DNA of 64,000 nucleotides from Silene latifolia (GCF_048544455.1 NC_133538.1:451559311-451623310), one strand, 5' to 3'. Numbered from the stretch's first letter, positions 22,948-36,189 are shown. Numbers and translations: made by a program. Notes: generated by a model from the sequence alone, not told the origin.

Positions 22948-24454
22948 ATGCTGCCCAAGATAAACGCTTACTATACGAGAGCTGAGACCATGAACATAGA
23001 CAATGTTGTTAAGATGTTGGAGCACCAAGATGCCCTGACTGCGGCCTTAAAGAAAGTGAATAAGGATAAGGAGGTTGATCACTCTCAGATCAGTCTCTAT
23101 ATAGCAAGGTTTAACCCAAAAGAGTACACGGGAACCGGGGAACCAAACCTTCTTGACAACTGGCATCGTGAGATGGAGAACATCCTGGACCTGGTTCGTT
23201 GTCCTGATGAGATGAGAGTGGAGCATGCCGCGTTCTACCTGAGGGACGCAGCTGGCAAGTGGTGGGATACGGTGAAGGTGGGTGCTAGGGAGATGTATGT
23301 GAACCAGGGCTTACCAGCTATACCTTGGGAAGAGTTTCGGAGAGCTATGAGGAAGGAGTTTGTCTGGAACATGTGAGGAGTAAGGCGAGAGAGGAGTTCG
23401 ATGGGTTTAAGATGACATCGATATGTCGATTCTTTGAGTATTACAAGCAGTTTAATGAGAAGTCTAGGTATGCTGAAGATATGGGTCTGAGTGAGGAGAA
23501 CCTAGCGCTGAGGTTTGAAAGAGGGTTGACACCCAAGATTATGGAGAAGTTACCCGTGGGAGTCCTTACCGATGTTAAGAAAGCTCATGAGAGAGAGCTG
23601 GGAGAGCTGAGAGGCTGGTTGAGATGGCTCAGGAGAGAGTGAGTGAGAAAAGAAAGGCTGAGAGTGAGGGTGGAGGCCAGTCTAGTCACAAGAAAGGCAA
23701 CCACAATCAAGCTAGAGGGTTTTCTTCTGGGTCAGGGTTTAGTGCTGGGGCTTGCTTCGGGCGTGGCCGTGTGAGTAGCAGTAGTAGTTGGGGTGTGACT
23801 TGCTTTGGCTGTGGCGGTGTGGGCCACAAGAGACATGAGTGCACGAGTATGTCGGGAGCTCTTCAGGGATCGGCTCAGGGGAGCTATTCTCAGGGACCTG
23901 CTCAGAGCTATGCGAGCAATAGACCGTCTGGGTCGTGGTCTAACCGGGGAAGTCAGAGCTATCAGGGTGGAGGTAACCGCAATGGCGGTAATTCTTATCA
24001 TAAACCAGCTACGAACAACAACAACAACAATCAGGGGTCGGGTGCTAAGCCGACCACATCAGCCAGTACTGTCCAGGGAGGTAGACAGAAGACCAATGGA
24101 AAGCTGTTCATGATGGACAAGAAAGCAGATGAGGAAGATGTCCATGTTATCACTGGTACTTTTCTTGTTAACGGTATTCATACCTTTGTTTTGTTTGATT
24201 CGGAGGCTTCTCAGTCGTTTGTATCTTCGAGTCATGTTAAACGGTTGGGTCTGAGGGTATATGAGTCTGTAAGTGAGAAAGTTTAGAGATGTATCTATGA
24301 TAGTTAGGCAAGTTGATCTACCTGTGGACTTGCTAGAGTTTCCTTTTGACGGTTTTGAGATGATAGTCGGGATGGACTGGTTAGGAAAGTATAAAGCTAA
24401 AATAGACTGTCATCAAAAGAAAGTGTCTTTGAGAGGGCCTAAGGGTGTTAGTGT
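22948..24454 (+). pseudogene. Chromovirus gag and protease, frameshifted
   Basis: The frame starts at ATG 22948 (MLPKINAYYTRAE). Capsid-type gag runs to about 23600 (NLLDNWHREMENIL, AAGKWWDTV, then EEFDGFKMTS). A nucleocapsid zinc knuckle CFGCGGVGHKRHEC lies at about 23800-23842 in a Gly/Ser-rich region. A retropepsin-like segment follows (VHVITGTFLVNG, LFDSEASQSFV). The usual protease active site is Asp-Ser-Gly-Ala-Ser; here the Gly is Glu, so activity is unlikely. Frames change near 23360, 23610 and 24275, the last with loss of several residues. The end (GMDWLGKYKAKIDCHQKKV) leads into the linker before reverse transcriptase and is cut at 24454 by the copia insertion. Gag forms the particle, and the protease would cut the polyprotein. 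Confidence 0.9.
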
Positions 24455-25442
24455 TGTAGGGTAATATCCGTATAAGACCCTCTAAATTTAGGACTATAAC
24501 GTAAATTTAGCATGTGAAATATTGTCATAAACGAAAAACAACAAAGAAACAATAAGAATTAAGAATCAACCTCGGGTCCTTTGATGCACGGCGTAAAGAA
24601 CAGAAATCAAACGAGATTCCCTCCTAATTGTTGCACCCAAGATTTATCCGAGATATGCCCTTGTGCTAGAAGGTGTTCTCCGATTGCCTTGCAATATTGG
24701 GAGAACTGATGTGAGTTTTTCTCGAGATGTGAGATCTCAGTTTCAGAGAAAACTTAATCTCCAAAACCCTAGTTTTTTTGTAAATGAAATTGTCTAGGTC
24801 AAAAGGAGAGGGAGTCTCTCCTTTTGTTTGGTTCGGCCGGACCGAGGGTATGCATGGGAAGTGGGCTTCCACTTCCTCTTAATTTTACCTCGTGGACTGG
24901 CTCGAAAAATTGCTAAATGTATATGACGCGGTTTTTATAAATCGTCATCGGTTATCGGCTATTAAAACATCAACTAATAAGACGGATTAGTTGAATTATT
25001 AATACATGTCCGACAAAGACAATATTGTATAATTATATTCAATATACATTAATTAAATATAAATCGCTTATATTTAATTTTACGAATTAACTGGTTAATT
25101 CGCCTTAGCCCATAATATTTAATCCGTATTAAATATAATATCTCAACATCATATTTTGACTAATTACTAGTCAAATAACTCGGACTAACTGGTTAGTCAA
25201 ATTTGGCATCTACATGACTGTATTTTCATACTGTCACATCTCTCGAACGTATCCTATAGGTGTGACTTTTAGGGACCAGTTGATCACCGCCATCTGTATG
25301 ACAATAACGTCAAACTTATCTAGCAAGCCAACCGTTATTGATAAACGTGGATCAACTGATAATAATACCAAAAGTATGCCCTTTGATCCTTTTAGAGGTT
25401 TATGAGTCCTTGCACTAACTGTTAAGGACACCAACCCCAACA
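24455..25442 (-). repeat. Copia 3' LTR (988 bp)
   Basis: On the + strand it begins TGTAGGGTAATATCC and ends CCAACCCCAACA. It is the same length as 32279-33266, with four substitutions seen by eye. Confidence 0.95.
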
Positions 25443-25455
25443 AGCTCCCACTTGT
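25443..25455 (-). other. Copia polypurine tract
   Basis: The minus strand reads CAAGTGGGAGCT directly before the 3' LTR, a typical plant copia polypurine tract. Confidence 0.85.
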
Positions 25456-26307
25456 CCGTACAAGTGCATGTGCAATGACGTTATCCGCACTAACTGGAGG
25501 ACACAAGCTCCAACAAACTCCCACTTCTCCGTACAAGTGTATGTGCGATAACCGATTCTCATATTCATTTAAAATTTCTCCCACTCAATGTAAAACAATT
25601 TGCAGATCCGGATCCGCAAAGGTCGTATTTTACAATCGATCTGTATCTAGAGTGGTTTCCCCGAGTAGAGAGTAACTTAACTGATAAAACGAATCCGTAT
25701 CCGAGCATGGCCATGCATTTCAGTTACAGCTCCTCGAGTGGCCCTGAGAAATATCGAGTACCTGATAAAGGCTGAATATTTCCTTCAACTCGAACTCCTT
25801 CCGAACTAAGCACAGCATGAAATGACCCAGAAAAAATCTACTTGGCCCCCTGTTACGGATGACCGTGAGAAAGAAACCAAAGTCACCCAAAATCTGCCTT
25901 AGTCTCAAGAGACAGTCGATAGTCAAAAGAATCGACTCTTAGGATCACCATGGAGGTCCTATCCACGACCGGGCACCGAATGTTATAAAACATTTAGGAC
26001 TCCACGTCGATGTCACAATTGTGTCCTACGAAATATCCGTATAAATCGCCTCTGTGATTGGTCAGTCAACCGGTTGACTTATGGCTCGTTGAACCCACCA
26101 TCAACCAACGTCACAAAATAATTGCCAGAGTTATCAGCTCATGTGGGCAATTAAGGACTGAAACATATAATGTTCGTTCAGTTCACTTTGTGGTGTTCAA
26201 AATTTGTCGTACAAATCCACATGAAAAACAAAATATATATATAAAATATCAAAACGATGATGTCGTATAGAGTACAAGAGAGAATGAATCTGATCCATAA
26301 AAGAGTA
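25456..26307 (-). other. Copia 3' noncoding region
   Basis: About 850 bp between RNase H and the polypurine tract with no supported gene. It includes a second CAACAAACTCCCACTTCTCC phrase near 25511 that resembles the tract next to the LTR, possibly a duplicated polypurine segment. Confidence 0.55.
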
Positions 26308-29300
26308 CTACAACTTAGGAACACATTTAATTCCCATGGAATTAACATGCCCTTCATGCTTATCTTGTCGTAATGCTTTAGTGAGAGGATCTGCTATGTT
26401 ATCATCTGTAGCAATCTTTTCTATCACTACTTCCTTTTGCTCCACGTAATCCCGGATTAGATGAGCTTTCCGTTGTACATGTCTAGACTTGTTGCTAGAC
26501 TTTGGCTCCTTAGCTTGGAAGATGGCACCACTATTGTCGCAATAGATGGTGATCGGGTCATTCGAACTAGGCACTACAGAGAGCCCATGTAAGAATTGAC
26601 GCATCCATATCGCTTCCTTTGTAGCTTCAGACGCGGCATAGTACTCGGACTCAGTCGTAGAATCTGCTTTGTAATTTGTTTCGAACTCTTCCAGTGATCT
26701 AGCGCCATTAAGAGTAAAAACGAATCCAGACTGAGATTTCGAGTCATCTCGATCCGTTTGGAAGCTAGCATCTGCGTAACCGGTTGCGCATAGCCTTTGT
26801 TCGCCTCCATAAGTCAATGCCCAATCTTTAGTCCTCCGTAGGTACTTGAGAATGTTCTTGACAGCCAGCCAATGTGGTTCACCGGATGCTTTGTTGGAAT
26901 CGACTTGTCATACTCAATGCATATGCCACGTCCGGACGTGTGCATATCATGGCATACATGATTGATCCTATAGCCGAAGCATAAGGAATCCGTGTCATGC
27001 GCTCTTTCTCTTCCGGTGTCTCTGGTGACTGAGACTTGCTCAAATGCACCCCTGGAGCCATAGGAAGAAACCCTTTCTTGGAGTTAGTCATGCTGAATCT
27101 CTCCAGGACTTTGTCTATGTAAGACTCCTGACTGAGAGATAGCATCCGTCGTGATCTATCTCGATAGATACGGATGCCTAGAATTCTTTGTGCCTCTCCC
27201 AGATCTTTCATCTGGAAATGGTTTTTCAACCATACTTTCACCGAAGTTAAGAGAGGTATGTCATTCCCAATCAGGAGTATGTCATCGACATACAATATTA
27301 GGAAGACAATCTTGCTCCCACTCGACTTGATATATAAACATGGTTCCTCGACCGATCGAGTAAATCCATTTTCTTTAATCACTTGGTCGAAGCGATGATT
27401 CCAACTCCGAGATGCTTGCTTAAGTCCATAAATGGAACGCTTAAGTTTGCATACTTTCTTAGGATGTTGTGGATCGATGAAACCTTCGGGTTGTACCATG
27501 TACAACTCTTCCTCCAAAAAGCCGTTTAAGAAGGCGGTTTTCACGTCCATTTGCCAAATTTCATAGTCATGAAAAGCGGCGATCGCTAAGATAATCCGAA
27601 TGGAACGCAGCATGACTACGGGTGCGAAAATTTCATCGTAGTGCAAACCTGGCACTTGGGTGAAACCTTTAGCAACTAGTCGTGCTTTATAGATATCTTG
27701 TTGACCTTCCACAGAATGCTTTATCTTGTAAAGCCATTTGCATTGAAGGGGACGAACCTTAGCGAGTAAGTCAACAAGATCCCATACGTTGTTCTCATAC
27801 ATAGAGTCCATCTCGGATTGCATGGCCTCAAGCCATAGCTTTGAGTCAGAACTAGTCATGGCACCTTTATAGGTTGCGGGTTCACTACTCGTTAAGAGTA
27901 GAACGTCATCTATGTCATGTTCCTCGACCATACCAATGTATCCTGTCTGCGGAGGAATAGAGACTCTTCCCGACCTCCTAGGTTCCTCGGAATATTCACA
28001 TCAGCCGGGATTGAAGGAACAGGTTCCTCCAATGGTTGCTCGGTGTTTGGTTCTGGAATCTCCGACAGGTCGAAGGTTCTATCACTCTTTGCATTCTCAA
28101 GAAATTCCTTCTCTAAGAATGTCGCACTAGCCGCAACAAAAACACGTTGTTCGGTTGGCGAATAGAAGTAATGACCAAGTGTTCCTTTAGGATAACCTAT
28201 AAAGTATGTCTTGACCGATCGCGGGCCGAGCTTATCCTCGTGTCTCCACTTGACATAAGCCTCGCAGCCCCAAACCCGTATAAAGGACAAGTTAGGGACC
28301 GTTCCCTTCCATAGTTCATATGGAGTCTTGTCAACAGCTTTAGACGGACTTCGGTTAAGTATTAGAGCAGCTGACATAAGAGCATAACCCCATAACGAGT
28401 CAGGCAACACGGTGTGACTCATCATGGATCGAACCATATCAAGTAGTGTTCGATTTCTCCGTTCGGACACACCGTTCAACTGAGGTGTTCCAGGTGGAGT
28501 TAATCGTAGGGCAATCCCACGGTCCTTTAGGTGTTGATCAAACTCGTGAGAAAGATACTCGCCACCACGATCCGAACGCAGTGTTTTAATCTTCCTACCT
28601 AATAGGTTCTGTACCCCTATTCTCGTATTCCTTGAATTTCTCAAAGGATTCACTTTTGTGCTTCATTAAGTAGACATAGCCATATCTACTTAAATCGTCC
28701 GTGAAAGTGATGAAATACCTATAGCCTTCTCGTGCGGTGATTGACATAGGACCACATACATCCGTGTGTATGAGCCCTAATAGGTCAGCAGCGCGCATTC
28801 CAACACCTTTGAAGGAAATCCGAGTCATCTTACCGATGAGACATGATTCACACGTGCCAAATGATTGAAAATCAAAGGCCGAGATAGCTCCATTTTTAAT
28901 GAGTACGTTTTACGCGTTTCTCATTGATGTGTCCCATACGGCAGTGCCATAGATACGTTTGATCTTTGTCACCAACCTTTACCTTTTTATTCATTACGTG
29001 TAATATTTCGGTGGTCTGATCTAAAACATAAATTCCGTTCATGGAGACTGCCTTGCCATAAATCATATCGTGTAAAGAGAAAATGCAAGTATTATTCTCT
29101 ATTACAAATGAAAAACCAAGTTTGTCAAGTGCGTAACCGAAATAATGTTTTTCGAAAGACTGGGTACATAATAGCAATCATATAATGATAACTCAAATCC
29201 GCTAGGAAGCTGGATCACATATGTTCCCCTCGAGACGGCAGCCACTCTTGCTCCATTCCCAACACGCAGGTCAACCTCACCCTTTACGAGAGGCTCGAGA

Positions 29301-29419
29301 TTTCGGAGGCCCTGCACATGATTACACAGATGAGAACCACAACCAGTATCAAGTACCCAAGTTCCGTAACTTGCGTGGTTAATCTCAATCATATGAATAA
29401 AAGTAGAAGAAGAAGACAT
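26308..29419 (-). pseudogene. Copia protease, integrase, reverse transcriptase and RNase H, frameshifted
   Basis: In minus-strand order: protease (WVLDTGCGSHLCN, near 29370-29330), the GAG-pre-integrase zinc domain (LWHCRMGHINEKRV), the integrase core with its Asp (HTDVCGP), second Asp (SDRGGEYL) and Glu (GVSERRNRT), reverse transcriptase (DVKTAFLNGFLEEELYM and the catalytic YVDDILLIG) and RNase H (GYADASF, TESEYYA, IYCDNSGAI). Catalytic residues are still present, but the frame breaks near 29150, 28900, 28620, 27920 and 26850, so no full polyprotein can be made. Part of the loss near 28850-28900 removes sequence between the zinc domain and the integrase core. These enzymes would copy RNA to DNA and integrate it. 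Confidence 0.9.
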
Positions 29420-29439
29420 ACCAACAGGTTTAACGCGAC

Positions 29440-30340
29440 CGCTTTTATGTCCTCATGATAAACAGGGACATGTGCGTCTCCAATGCCCATCTTGTGGCGG
29501 TGATGGCATTCCATGTTTTCATTCTTGCTCTTTGTCGTGCCTGATGAGGTGCTCGACTCACCAAGCCCACTCTTACCTGAACCCGACTTCTTGAACTTCG
29601 CCTTACCTCCTGCTAGGTTTGCCCGAGCTTTGCCCTTACCCTTTCCCTTGTTTGTCACAACGAGAACATCCTTTTTCATGCTCCCACCGAACTTCATGTC
29701 CTTCTTGGTCCGTACGAGGAGGGAGTGCCGTTCATGGGGAGTTTTCTTCAAATCATTCATATAGTAATTCGCTCTAAATTGCGAATAACCATCGTGGAGT
29801 GAGTGAAGTATGCGGTCGATCACAATGTTCTCGCTGATCTTACAATCAAAGGTCTCCGACTTCTCGACATTCTCAATCATGCTTTGAGAATGTGTGGGCT
29901 AACAGTTGGCCCTTCGGAGTCTCGCATCAAAGAAGCGAGTGGTATGCTCATAGGTCACGATTCTCGGTGCTTTCGAGAATTCCTTGGTGAGCGTGGTGAA
30001 AATCTTGTTTGCACCTTGGGCTATGAAGCGTTTATGCAAATTGGGTTCCATTGCAAAAATGAGTACGTTTTTAATCGCACCCGCTTCCAAGGCGAAATCG
30101 TTATACTTGTCGATCTCGTTAACTCCAGCCGTGGGGCACTGGTGTGACGGCATGGGCTCAAGCAGAATCCGAGCTTCCCGTCGGCGGCGGCAAGCATTCC
30201 GTAATCTTTGCCTCCCGATCCGCGAAGTTTGATCCATCATTCTTCGATCGAGTTGACCGATTCATCTTATTCATGAAGATCCGGCCGGACTCACGGTCCA
30301 ATGTGGCACTAGGCATTGGGTCATTCAAGTGACCAGCCAT
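29440..30340 (-). pseudogene. Copia gag, decayed
   Basis: A start at 30340 (MAGHLNDPM) is followed by rearranged gag sequence. Recognisable pieces are a block ending in AMEPNLHKRF and the block MIENVEKSETFDCK...NYYMNDLKKTPHE, then a Lys/Gly-rich nucleocapsid. The zinc knuckle, usually Cys-x2-Cys-x4-His-x4-Cys, is damaged (CHHRHKMGIGDAHVP): its second and last cysteines are gone. There are at least two frame changes and a stop near 29899. Gag packages element RNA; this one could not. Confidence 0.8.
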
Positions 30341-32264
30341 TTTGTTATTAGCGTTTAACGGTTCGTGATCTACACTGAAAAAGAAAGAAAAACAAAAACG
30401 AAATAAGCAACTCATCGAGGTGATTTAAGTCTATTTAAAATTCATTTTAACGTGTAGACTCAATGCACTTGCATAATTGATCTCCCTCAAGAATGATACA
30501 AGTGATCCCAAGACTCAATTTACGTAAATTGATAAGCCAACTGTTTAGCTAATTCTTCCCTAAGAACTCTTGGTCGATAGATTTCCGTAAATCCTATCTA
30601 TAGTCCACCATAGTCACAGGATCGTACGAGTGACCATAGTGTTGAGATAAAATAGGTCAATCGGTTCCAACTTACCCGACGTAGAAGGGGTCATATTATG
30701 CCTACCGACGAAGAAGGGACTCATTGGAGTTTGACCTATAAAGACCGTTCTCAATTTTTGTTTATACGAGGAAGATCCCATCAACTAAATTATAATTCAT
30801 ATTAAGTGAATGAATAACTAGCGTCTGCGTGAATGAATTAATTTGGGTGATGGCTTATAATGAATCGTGTGACATACGAATGTCAAAGAAAACTAACTCG
30901 TGACCTCTATATGTGTCAGTTTTCATGCAATTATTAGGTGGTTTGGTTTTTAGGCGGAAAATGATGCATACTATCGTTACGATAAAATACATAATTGAAT
31001 GCAATACGTAAATAAAATTTCCTAGTGTGGCCTATCCTAGTAAAATAAAACATAAAACAACTTTGGAATCCACCGTTGGACCCGAGAAGCTTGTCTTGAT
31101 GTTCCATCTTGATCCAAGTAGCGGGAGTGAGCATCCGGTCTCCATCTTTGGTCTTCTCAAAAATTACAATTTAAAATTACAAATATTAACCTATTTACAT
31201 TCTAATTAAAACTGTAATTACAAGTGAAAAATCCAAAACGGAGATACGAGATCTCAAAATACAACCAAGACCGTGTTCCATCATTACGGTAACACGTTCT
31301 ACTAAGGCCACACTAAGTTACAACCGTTTGCAAAAATAAATAAATACGTAATAAAAGGCATTCAAGGCATTCAACAAAACGATAAATAAATGCATCAACT
31401 AAAAACAAATTCATTCGTGACATAATTCCGTAATTATGTGAAATTTATCCAAACCACCTTTTAATGATTAAAATTCATGTGATAAAACTGCTTCTATCAA
31501 TTTAATTTTAATCTAATACAGTCCGTTACTTTAAATACGCTTTAAAATAACTTAATGGTACGCGTGTGAACCGTTTCACAATCATAGCGAGTGTACAATA
31601 TCCGTATAAAGTACATATTAAGGCCAAAAGAAAATATAAAACAAAAAGAATAAATTTTCAAAGCTGCCAGAAACGAAATCCCTCGATCCAGGGACATAAG
31701 TGCTCGATCGAGGAAACAAAAGGGCTCGATCGACTGAACTGCAAGTCGATCGAGAGGGTTGCCAAACAGAAAATGCTCGATCGATCAATCGGTGGTCGAT
31801 CGAGTACTTTATCAACAAATCTGCTCGATCGAGTACGAGGACATCTCGATCGAGCAGAGGGGTTTTGAAAAGGGTCGATCGAGTACAGCAAGGAATCGAT
31901 CGAACAAAAACAAGGCAGAAAAAGCACTCGATCGAGTAAAAACATGCTCGATCGAGGTCAAAAATTCTGGAAAATACAAAACCCTCGCGAAAACAGATTG
32001 TCGAGACAAAATCAATTGCAATTTTGATCAAAAACGCATCAAAACAAATTTAACAATTGACAAAACTTGACATATTGTTATAATCTCTGTATAAAACAAC
32101 AATATGTAAAAGAACAAATCGAAAATCACACAAAACAACCGTGTAAAATCATGTCACGGTTTAAAAAAAAACAAGCCGTGTATACATGGCACGGTTTTCG
32201 AGACAAAACAATCGTTTCAAAATCGGTTTTTATGAAAAATCACAATGAAAATTTACGTGGCCTC
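30341..32264 (-). other. Long copia leader with TCGATCGA palindromes
   Basis: About 1.9 kb of noncoding leader between primer site and gag, longer than usual for copia. From 31682 to 31952 it holds about twelve TCGATCGA-centred sites (CTCGATCGAG, GTCGATCGAG and variants), 15-40 bp apart. The rest is AT-rich with nothing recognised. Confidence 0.75.
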
Positions 32265-32276
32265 GCTCTGATACCA
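32265..32276 (-). other. Copia primer binding site
   Basis: The minus strand reads TGGTATCAGAGC 2 bp inside the 5' LTR, complementary to initiator tRNA-Met. Confidence 0.9.
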
Positions 32277-32278
32277 CT

Positions 32279-33266
32279 TGTAGGGTAATATCCGTATAAG
32301 ACCCTCTAAATTTAGGACTATAACGTAAATTTAGCATGTGAAATATTGTCATAAACGAAAAACAACAAAGAAACAATAAGAATTAAGAATCAACCTCGGG
32401 TCCTTTGATGCACGGCGTAAAGAACAGAAATCAAACGAGATTCCCTCCTAATTGTTGCACCCAAGATTTATCCGAGATATGCCCTTGTGCTAGAAGGTGT
32501 TCTCCGATTGCCTTGCAATATTGGGAGAACTGATGTGAGTTTTTCTCGAGATGTGAGATCTCAGTTTCAGAGAAAACTTAATCTCCAAAACCCTAGTTTT
32601 TTTGTAAATGAAATTGTCTAGGTCAAAAGGAGAGGGAGTCTCTCCTTTTGTTTGGTTCGGCCGGACTGAGGGTATGCATGGGAAGTGGGCTTCCACTTCC
32701 TCTTAATTTTACCTCGTGGACTGGCTCGAAAAATTGCTAAATGTATATGACGCGGTTTTTATAAATCGTCATCGGTTATCGGCTATTAAAACATCAACTA
32801 ATAAGACGGATTAGTTGAATTATTAATACATGTCCGACAAAAACAATATTGTATAATTATATTCAATATATATTAATTAAATATAAATCGCTTATATTTA
32901 ATTTTACGAATTAACTGGTTAATTCGCCTTAGCCCATAATATTTAATCCGTATTAAATATAATATCTCAACATCATATTTTGACTAATTACTAGTCAAAT
33001 AACTCGGACTAACTGGTTAGTCAAATTTGGCATCTACATGACTGTATTTTCATACTGTCACATCTCTCGAACGTATCCTATAGGTGTGACTTTTAGGGAC
33101 CAGTTGATCACCGCCATCTGTATGACAATAACGTCAAACTTATCTAGCAAGCCAACCGTTATTGATAAACGTGGATCAACTGATAATAATACCAAAAGTA
33201 TGCCCTTTGATCCTTTTAGAGGTTTATGAGTCCTTGCACTAACGGTTAAGGACACCAACCCCAACA
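32279..33266 (-). repeat. Copia 5' LTR (988 bp)
   Basis: Mirrors 24455-25442 base for base except about four substitutions, and is followed by target duplication copy AGTGT. Confidence 0.95.
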
Positions 33267-33271
33267 AGTGT

Positions 33272-34652
33272 GTCTTATCGAGGGTTTCTAGTCAAACCCA
33301 AAGTTAAGTTGATTGCAGCTGTCACCTTAGTCTTACCTGAGGAAGGGATGTCCTTTGATCTTGTGCCATGTGAGGGATGACCGGATAGAGAGTCCGACAG
33401 TTGATCAGATACCGGTGGTGGGAGAGTTTGCAGATGTTTTTCTAGAGGAGATTCCGGGGTTGCCACCGAAGAGGGAGATAGATTTCACCGTTGAGCTAAA
33501 AACGGGGACGGGGCCAATCTCTAAGGCACCGTACCGGATGGGTCCTAAAGAGATGGAGGAGCTCAGGAAACAGTTAGATGATCTGATAGAGAAGGGATAC
33601 ATTAGACCTAGTGTATCGCCGTGGGGAGCACCAGTTCTTTTTGTGAAGAAGAAAGATGGGAGTTTGAGGTTGTGCATAGACTACAGAGAGCTGAACCGAG
33701 TGACAGTGAAGAACAAGTATCCTTTTCCAAGGATAGATGACTTGTTTGATCAGTTGAGTGGTGCATCAGTCTTTTCCAAGATTGATTTGAGGTCGGGGTA
33801 CCATCAGGTGAAGATTAGAGAGGTGGACATGCCAAAGACAGCTTTCACGTCGAGGTATGGCCATTATGAATATGTAGTGATGCCGTTTGGGTTATCTAAT
33901 GCACCGGCTGTGTTTATGGATTTGATGAACATAATCTTCAGACAGTTTTTGGACAAGTTTGTGGTGGTGTTTATCGATGACATCTTAGTCTACTCTAAGA
34001 CTAAGGAGGAGCATGAGGAGCATTTGAGGATCATGTTACAGACTTTGAGGGAGCATGACTTGTATGCTAAGCTGTCCAAGTGTGAGTTCTGGTTAGAGAA
34101 AGTTGTTTTTCTTGGGCATGTGATCTCTAAAGAGGGAGTAGCTGTGGATCCGGCGAAGATTGAGGCAGTGACAAAGTGGGAAGCACCAAAGAATGTTGCT
34201 GAGATTAGGAGTTTCTTGGGTTTAGCTGGATACTACAGACGGTTCGTGAAAGATTTCTCCAAGATAGCTAGACCTATGACAGCTCTGATGAGGAAAGAGA
34301 ACAGGTTTCATTGGGATGAGAGTTGTGAGAAGGCGTTCCAAACATTAAAGGAGCGTTTGACCACAGCTCCTATCTTAGCATTGCCTGAAGGGATTGAGAA
34401 CTTTGAGGTTTATACAGATGCCTCAAAAAATAGATTAGGATGTGTGTTGATGCAGAACGGTAAGGTGATTGCCTATGCTTCTAGGCAATTGAAGCCGTAC
34501 GAGGAGAATTATCCTACACACGATCTAGAGTTGGGTGCAGTGGTGTTTGCTCTCAATATTTGGAGACATTACCTTTATGGGGCGACCTTTAAGGTATTTT
34601 CAGATCACAAGAGTCTCAAGTACATCTTCACACAAAAGGAGTTGAACATGAG
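33272..34652 (+). pseudogene. Chromovirus reverse transcriptase and start of RNase H
   Basis: The linker SYRGFLVKPKVKLIAA continues from the part left of the copia insertion. A frame change near 33340 is followed by a clean frame from about 33355. Reverse transcriptase carries the usual motifs ([41 protein letters not shown]) and the catalytic FIDD in [13 protein letters not shown]. RNase H begins at [16 protein letters not shown] and runs to FTQKELNM, where element A interrupts it. The RT domain itself is intact for about 430 residues, the best preserved enzyme in the window, but it lacks an upstream continuous frame and is truncated by the insertion. Confidence 0.92.
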
Positions 34653-36184
34653 TGATGCGTGTCTTTTATATGATGTTTTACATCCCATTTTACACGCATT
34701 TCAGAGCTCATTCTTGTAGTTTATGCTGCATTTCTCCCTATTTCCGTCTACTTCCGTATTTTGTACATTATTGCAGAAATGTGAAGAATCCAGCGGAAAT
34801 CGAGCTAAATCCGTCCCCAAGTATCCTACATTGCATTTGACGTGAAGTATTCACCCGAGGAACGAGCTTGGTGCGCATTTCAAGACCCAAAAGACAAGTC
34901 CACGAGTTTTAAGAAGTCAAGTAGCAGCTCAAGTAGTCGATCGACCATCACCCTCGGTCGATCGACCAATGTTCGGTTCCGAAGCTATCAGTACACGAGG
35001 ACCGGTCGATCGACCACCTACCTTAGTCGATCGACCACAATGCTGTTCCAGACGTGAATTAAAAGACCGAGGAACTTGAAGCCCGTTAAGTTTAGGTTTT
35101 GGAATAATTGTTACGTGAACTTTCTATATAACGTAACTGAGAATACCTAGTTTGGCATTCAGTTTATATTCAGTTTTTCATCCAACTTTTTACCCAAGTT
35201 TTATTCAGTAATTTTCCGCATACGGTTCTTGATAGATAGTTAGGGTTTGGGATTGTTGAGCATTGGATTTTCGGTTCTTAATAACTATTCTTTCCTCTGC
35301 AATTCGGTATTCTTCTGCCCTAATTTTAGTTCATCTTTATCTTATCAATAGTTTAGAATTGCTAGCTAGTTTCCCGCAACTAATTTTATTGTTTATGTTA
35401 ATTGCTTTCTTTACCGTTTTAAGCATGAATTCAGTAGCTAGTTTCATCGTCAATGTTATTGTTTTCACCCTTAGCATGAGTAGCTAAATAATTTGTGCTA
35501 GGATGTAGGCGAATTGTAGCATAGGTGGCATTAGATTAGACACGGCCTGAACCCGCGTGTTAGTCGATCGACCACCTTACCCGGTCGATCGACTGACCTC
35601 GTGAGCTTATTTCGTTTTAATTGATTTTAATTGTTGTATTTAACGAATCGAATGCATGCGACCAGTTAGATACTTATTTTATGACTGACCCAATAGATCG
35701 AAAGATAGGGTAAGTTGTTAGACCATCAATTGAATCGACTAAACTGTGCTAAGATCGAAAGATAGGTATAGTTTAGACCATTAGTCACTTTTCAGAACGA
35801 AAGTTAGTATTAGTGATATTAGGGACCTATAGCGAGATCGAAAGATGCTATTTATTAAGAGTGGACCGAGAGGACCTCTTTTTTTCCCGCCTCACCTGTG
35901 TTGACTCAGACCGACTTAGTTTGCTGCCGCCGAAGCTATAATGAACCGATCATCCTAGTACCCCTTTCTTTATCTGTTAAACCGTCTTTTTAGTTTATTA
36001 TCTTTATTTGTTCTTAGCTATAGACCATCTCAACTCAACCCCCACAATTGTTACCTTAGACTAAATATAAATCAACTAGAATTTACATCTGCCTCCTTGT
36101 GGTTCAACCCTGTTACCACTAGCCTAGGTTAGTCTTAATAGGAATTATAAATTTTATCTTTGGTACTCACAACGATGGGTATCA
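34653..36184 (+). repeat. Element A 5' LTR (1532 bp)
   Basis: Begins TGATGCGTGTC and ends ACGATGGGTATCA. It contains GGTCGATCGACC-type palindromes near 34936, 34958, 35004, 35028, 35561 and 35582. Its partner at 41628-43161 is nearly identical. Confidence 0.95.
35122..35133 (+). promoter_or_regulatory. Putative TATA box of element A LTR
   Basis: TTCTATATAACG lies 470 bp into the LTR. The same ACGTGA...TTCTATATAACGTAAC block is kept in the otherwise diverged LTR of element C (minus strand, about 50430-50456), which supports a promoter role. Confidence 0.5.
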
Positions 36185-36189
36185 AATTT

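Larger units (their letters stand above)
24455..33266 (-). mobile_element. Ty1/copia retrotransposon inserted in chromovirus pol, 8812 bp
   Basis: Flanked by the 5-bp duplication AGTGT (24450-24454 and 33267-33271). It has two 988-bp LTRs, an initiator-Met primer site, a polypurine tract and the copia gene order (protease, integrase, reverse transcriptase, RNase H) on the minus strand. Joining the chromovirus sequence across it restores the reading direction VSV-SYRGFLVKPK. The LTRs differ at only about four positions by eye, yet the coding region is broken many times. A Tork-type lineage is possible from the integrase motifs but not certain. Confidence 0.95.

Noticed and set aside
31618..32031. 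Several overlapping frames rich in Asp-Arg and Ser-Arg in the copia leader
   Set aside because: They are readings of the TCGATCGA repeats on both strands, before gag and without domain similarity.
35263..35487. 74-residue frame in element A LTR, repeated at 42240-42464
   Set aside because: Its conservation is explained by LTR duplication alone; hydrophobic low-complexity translation with no family match.
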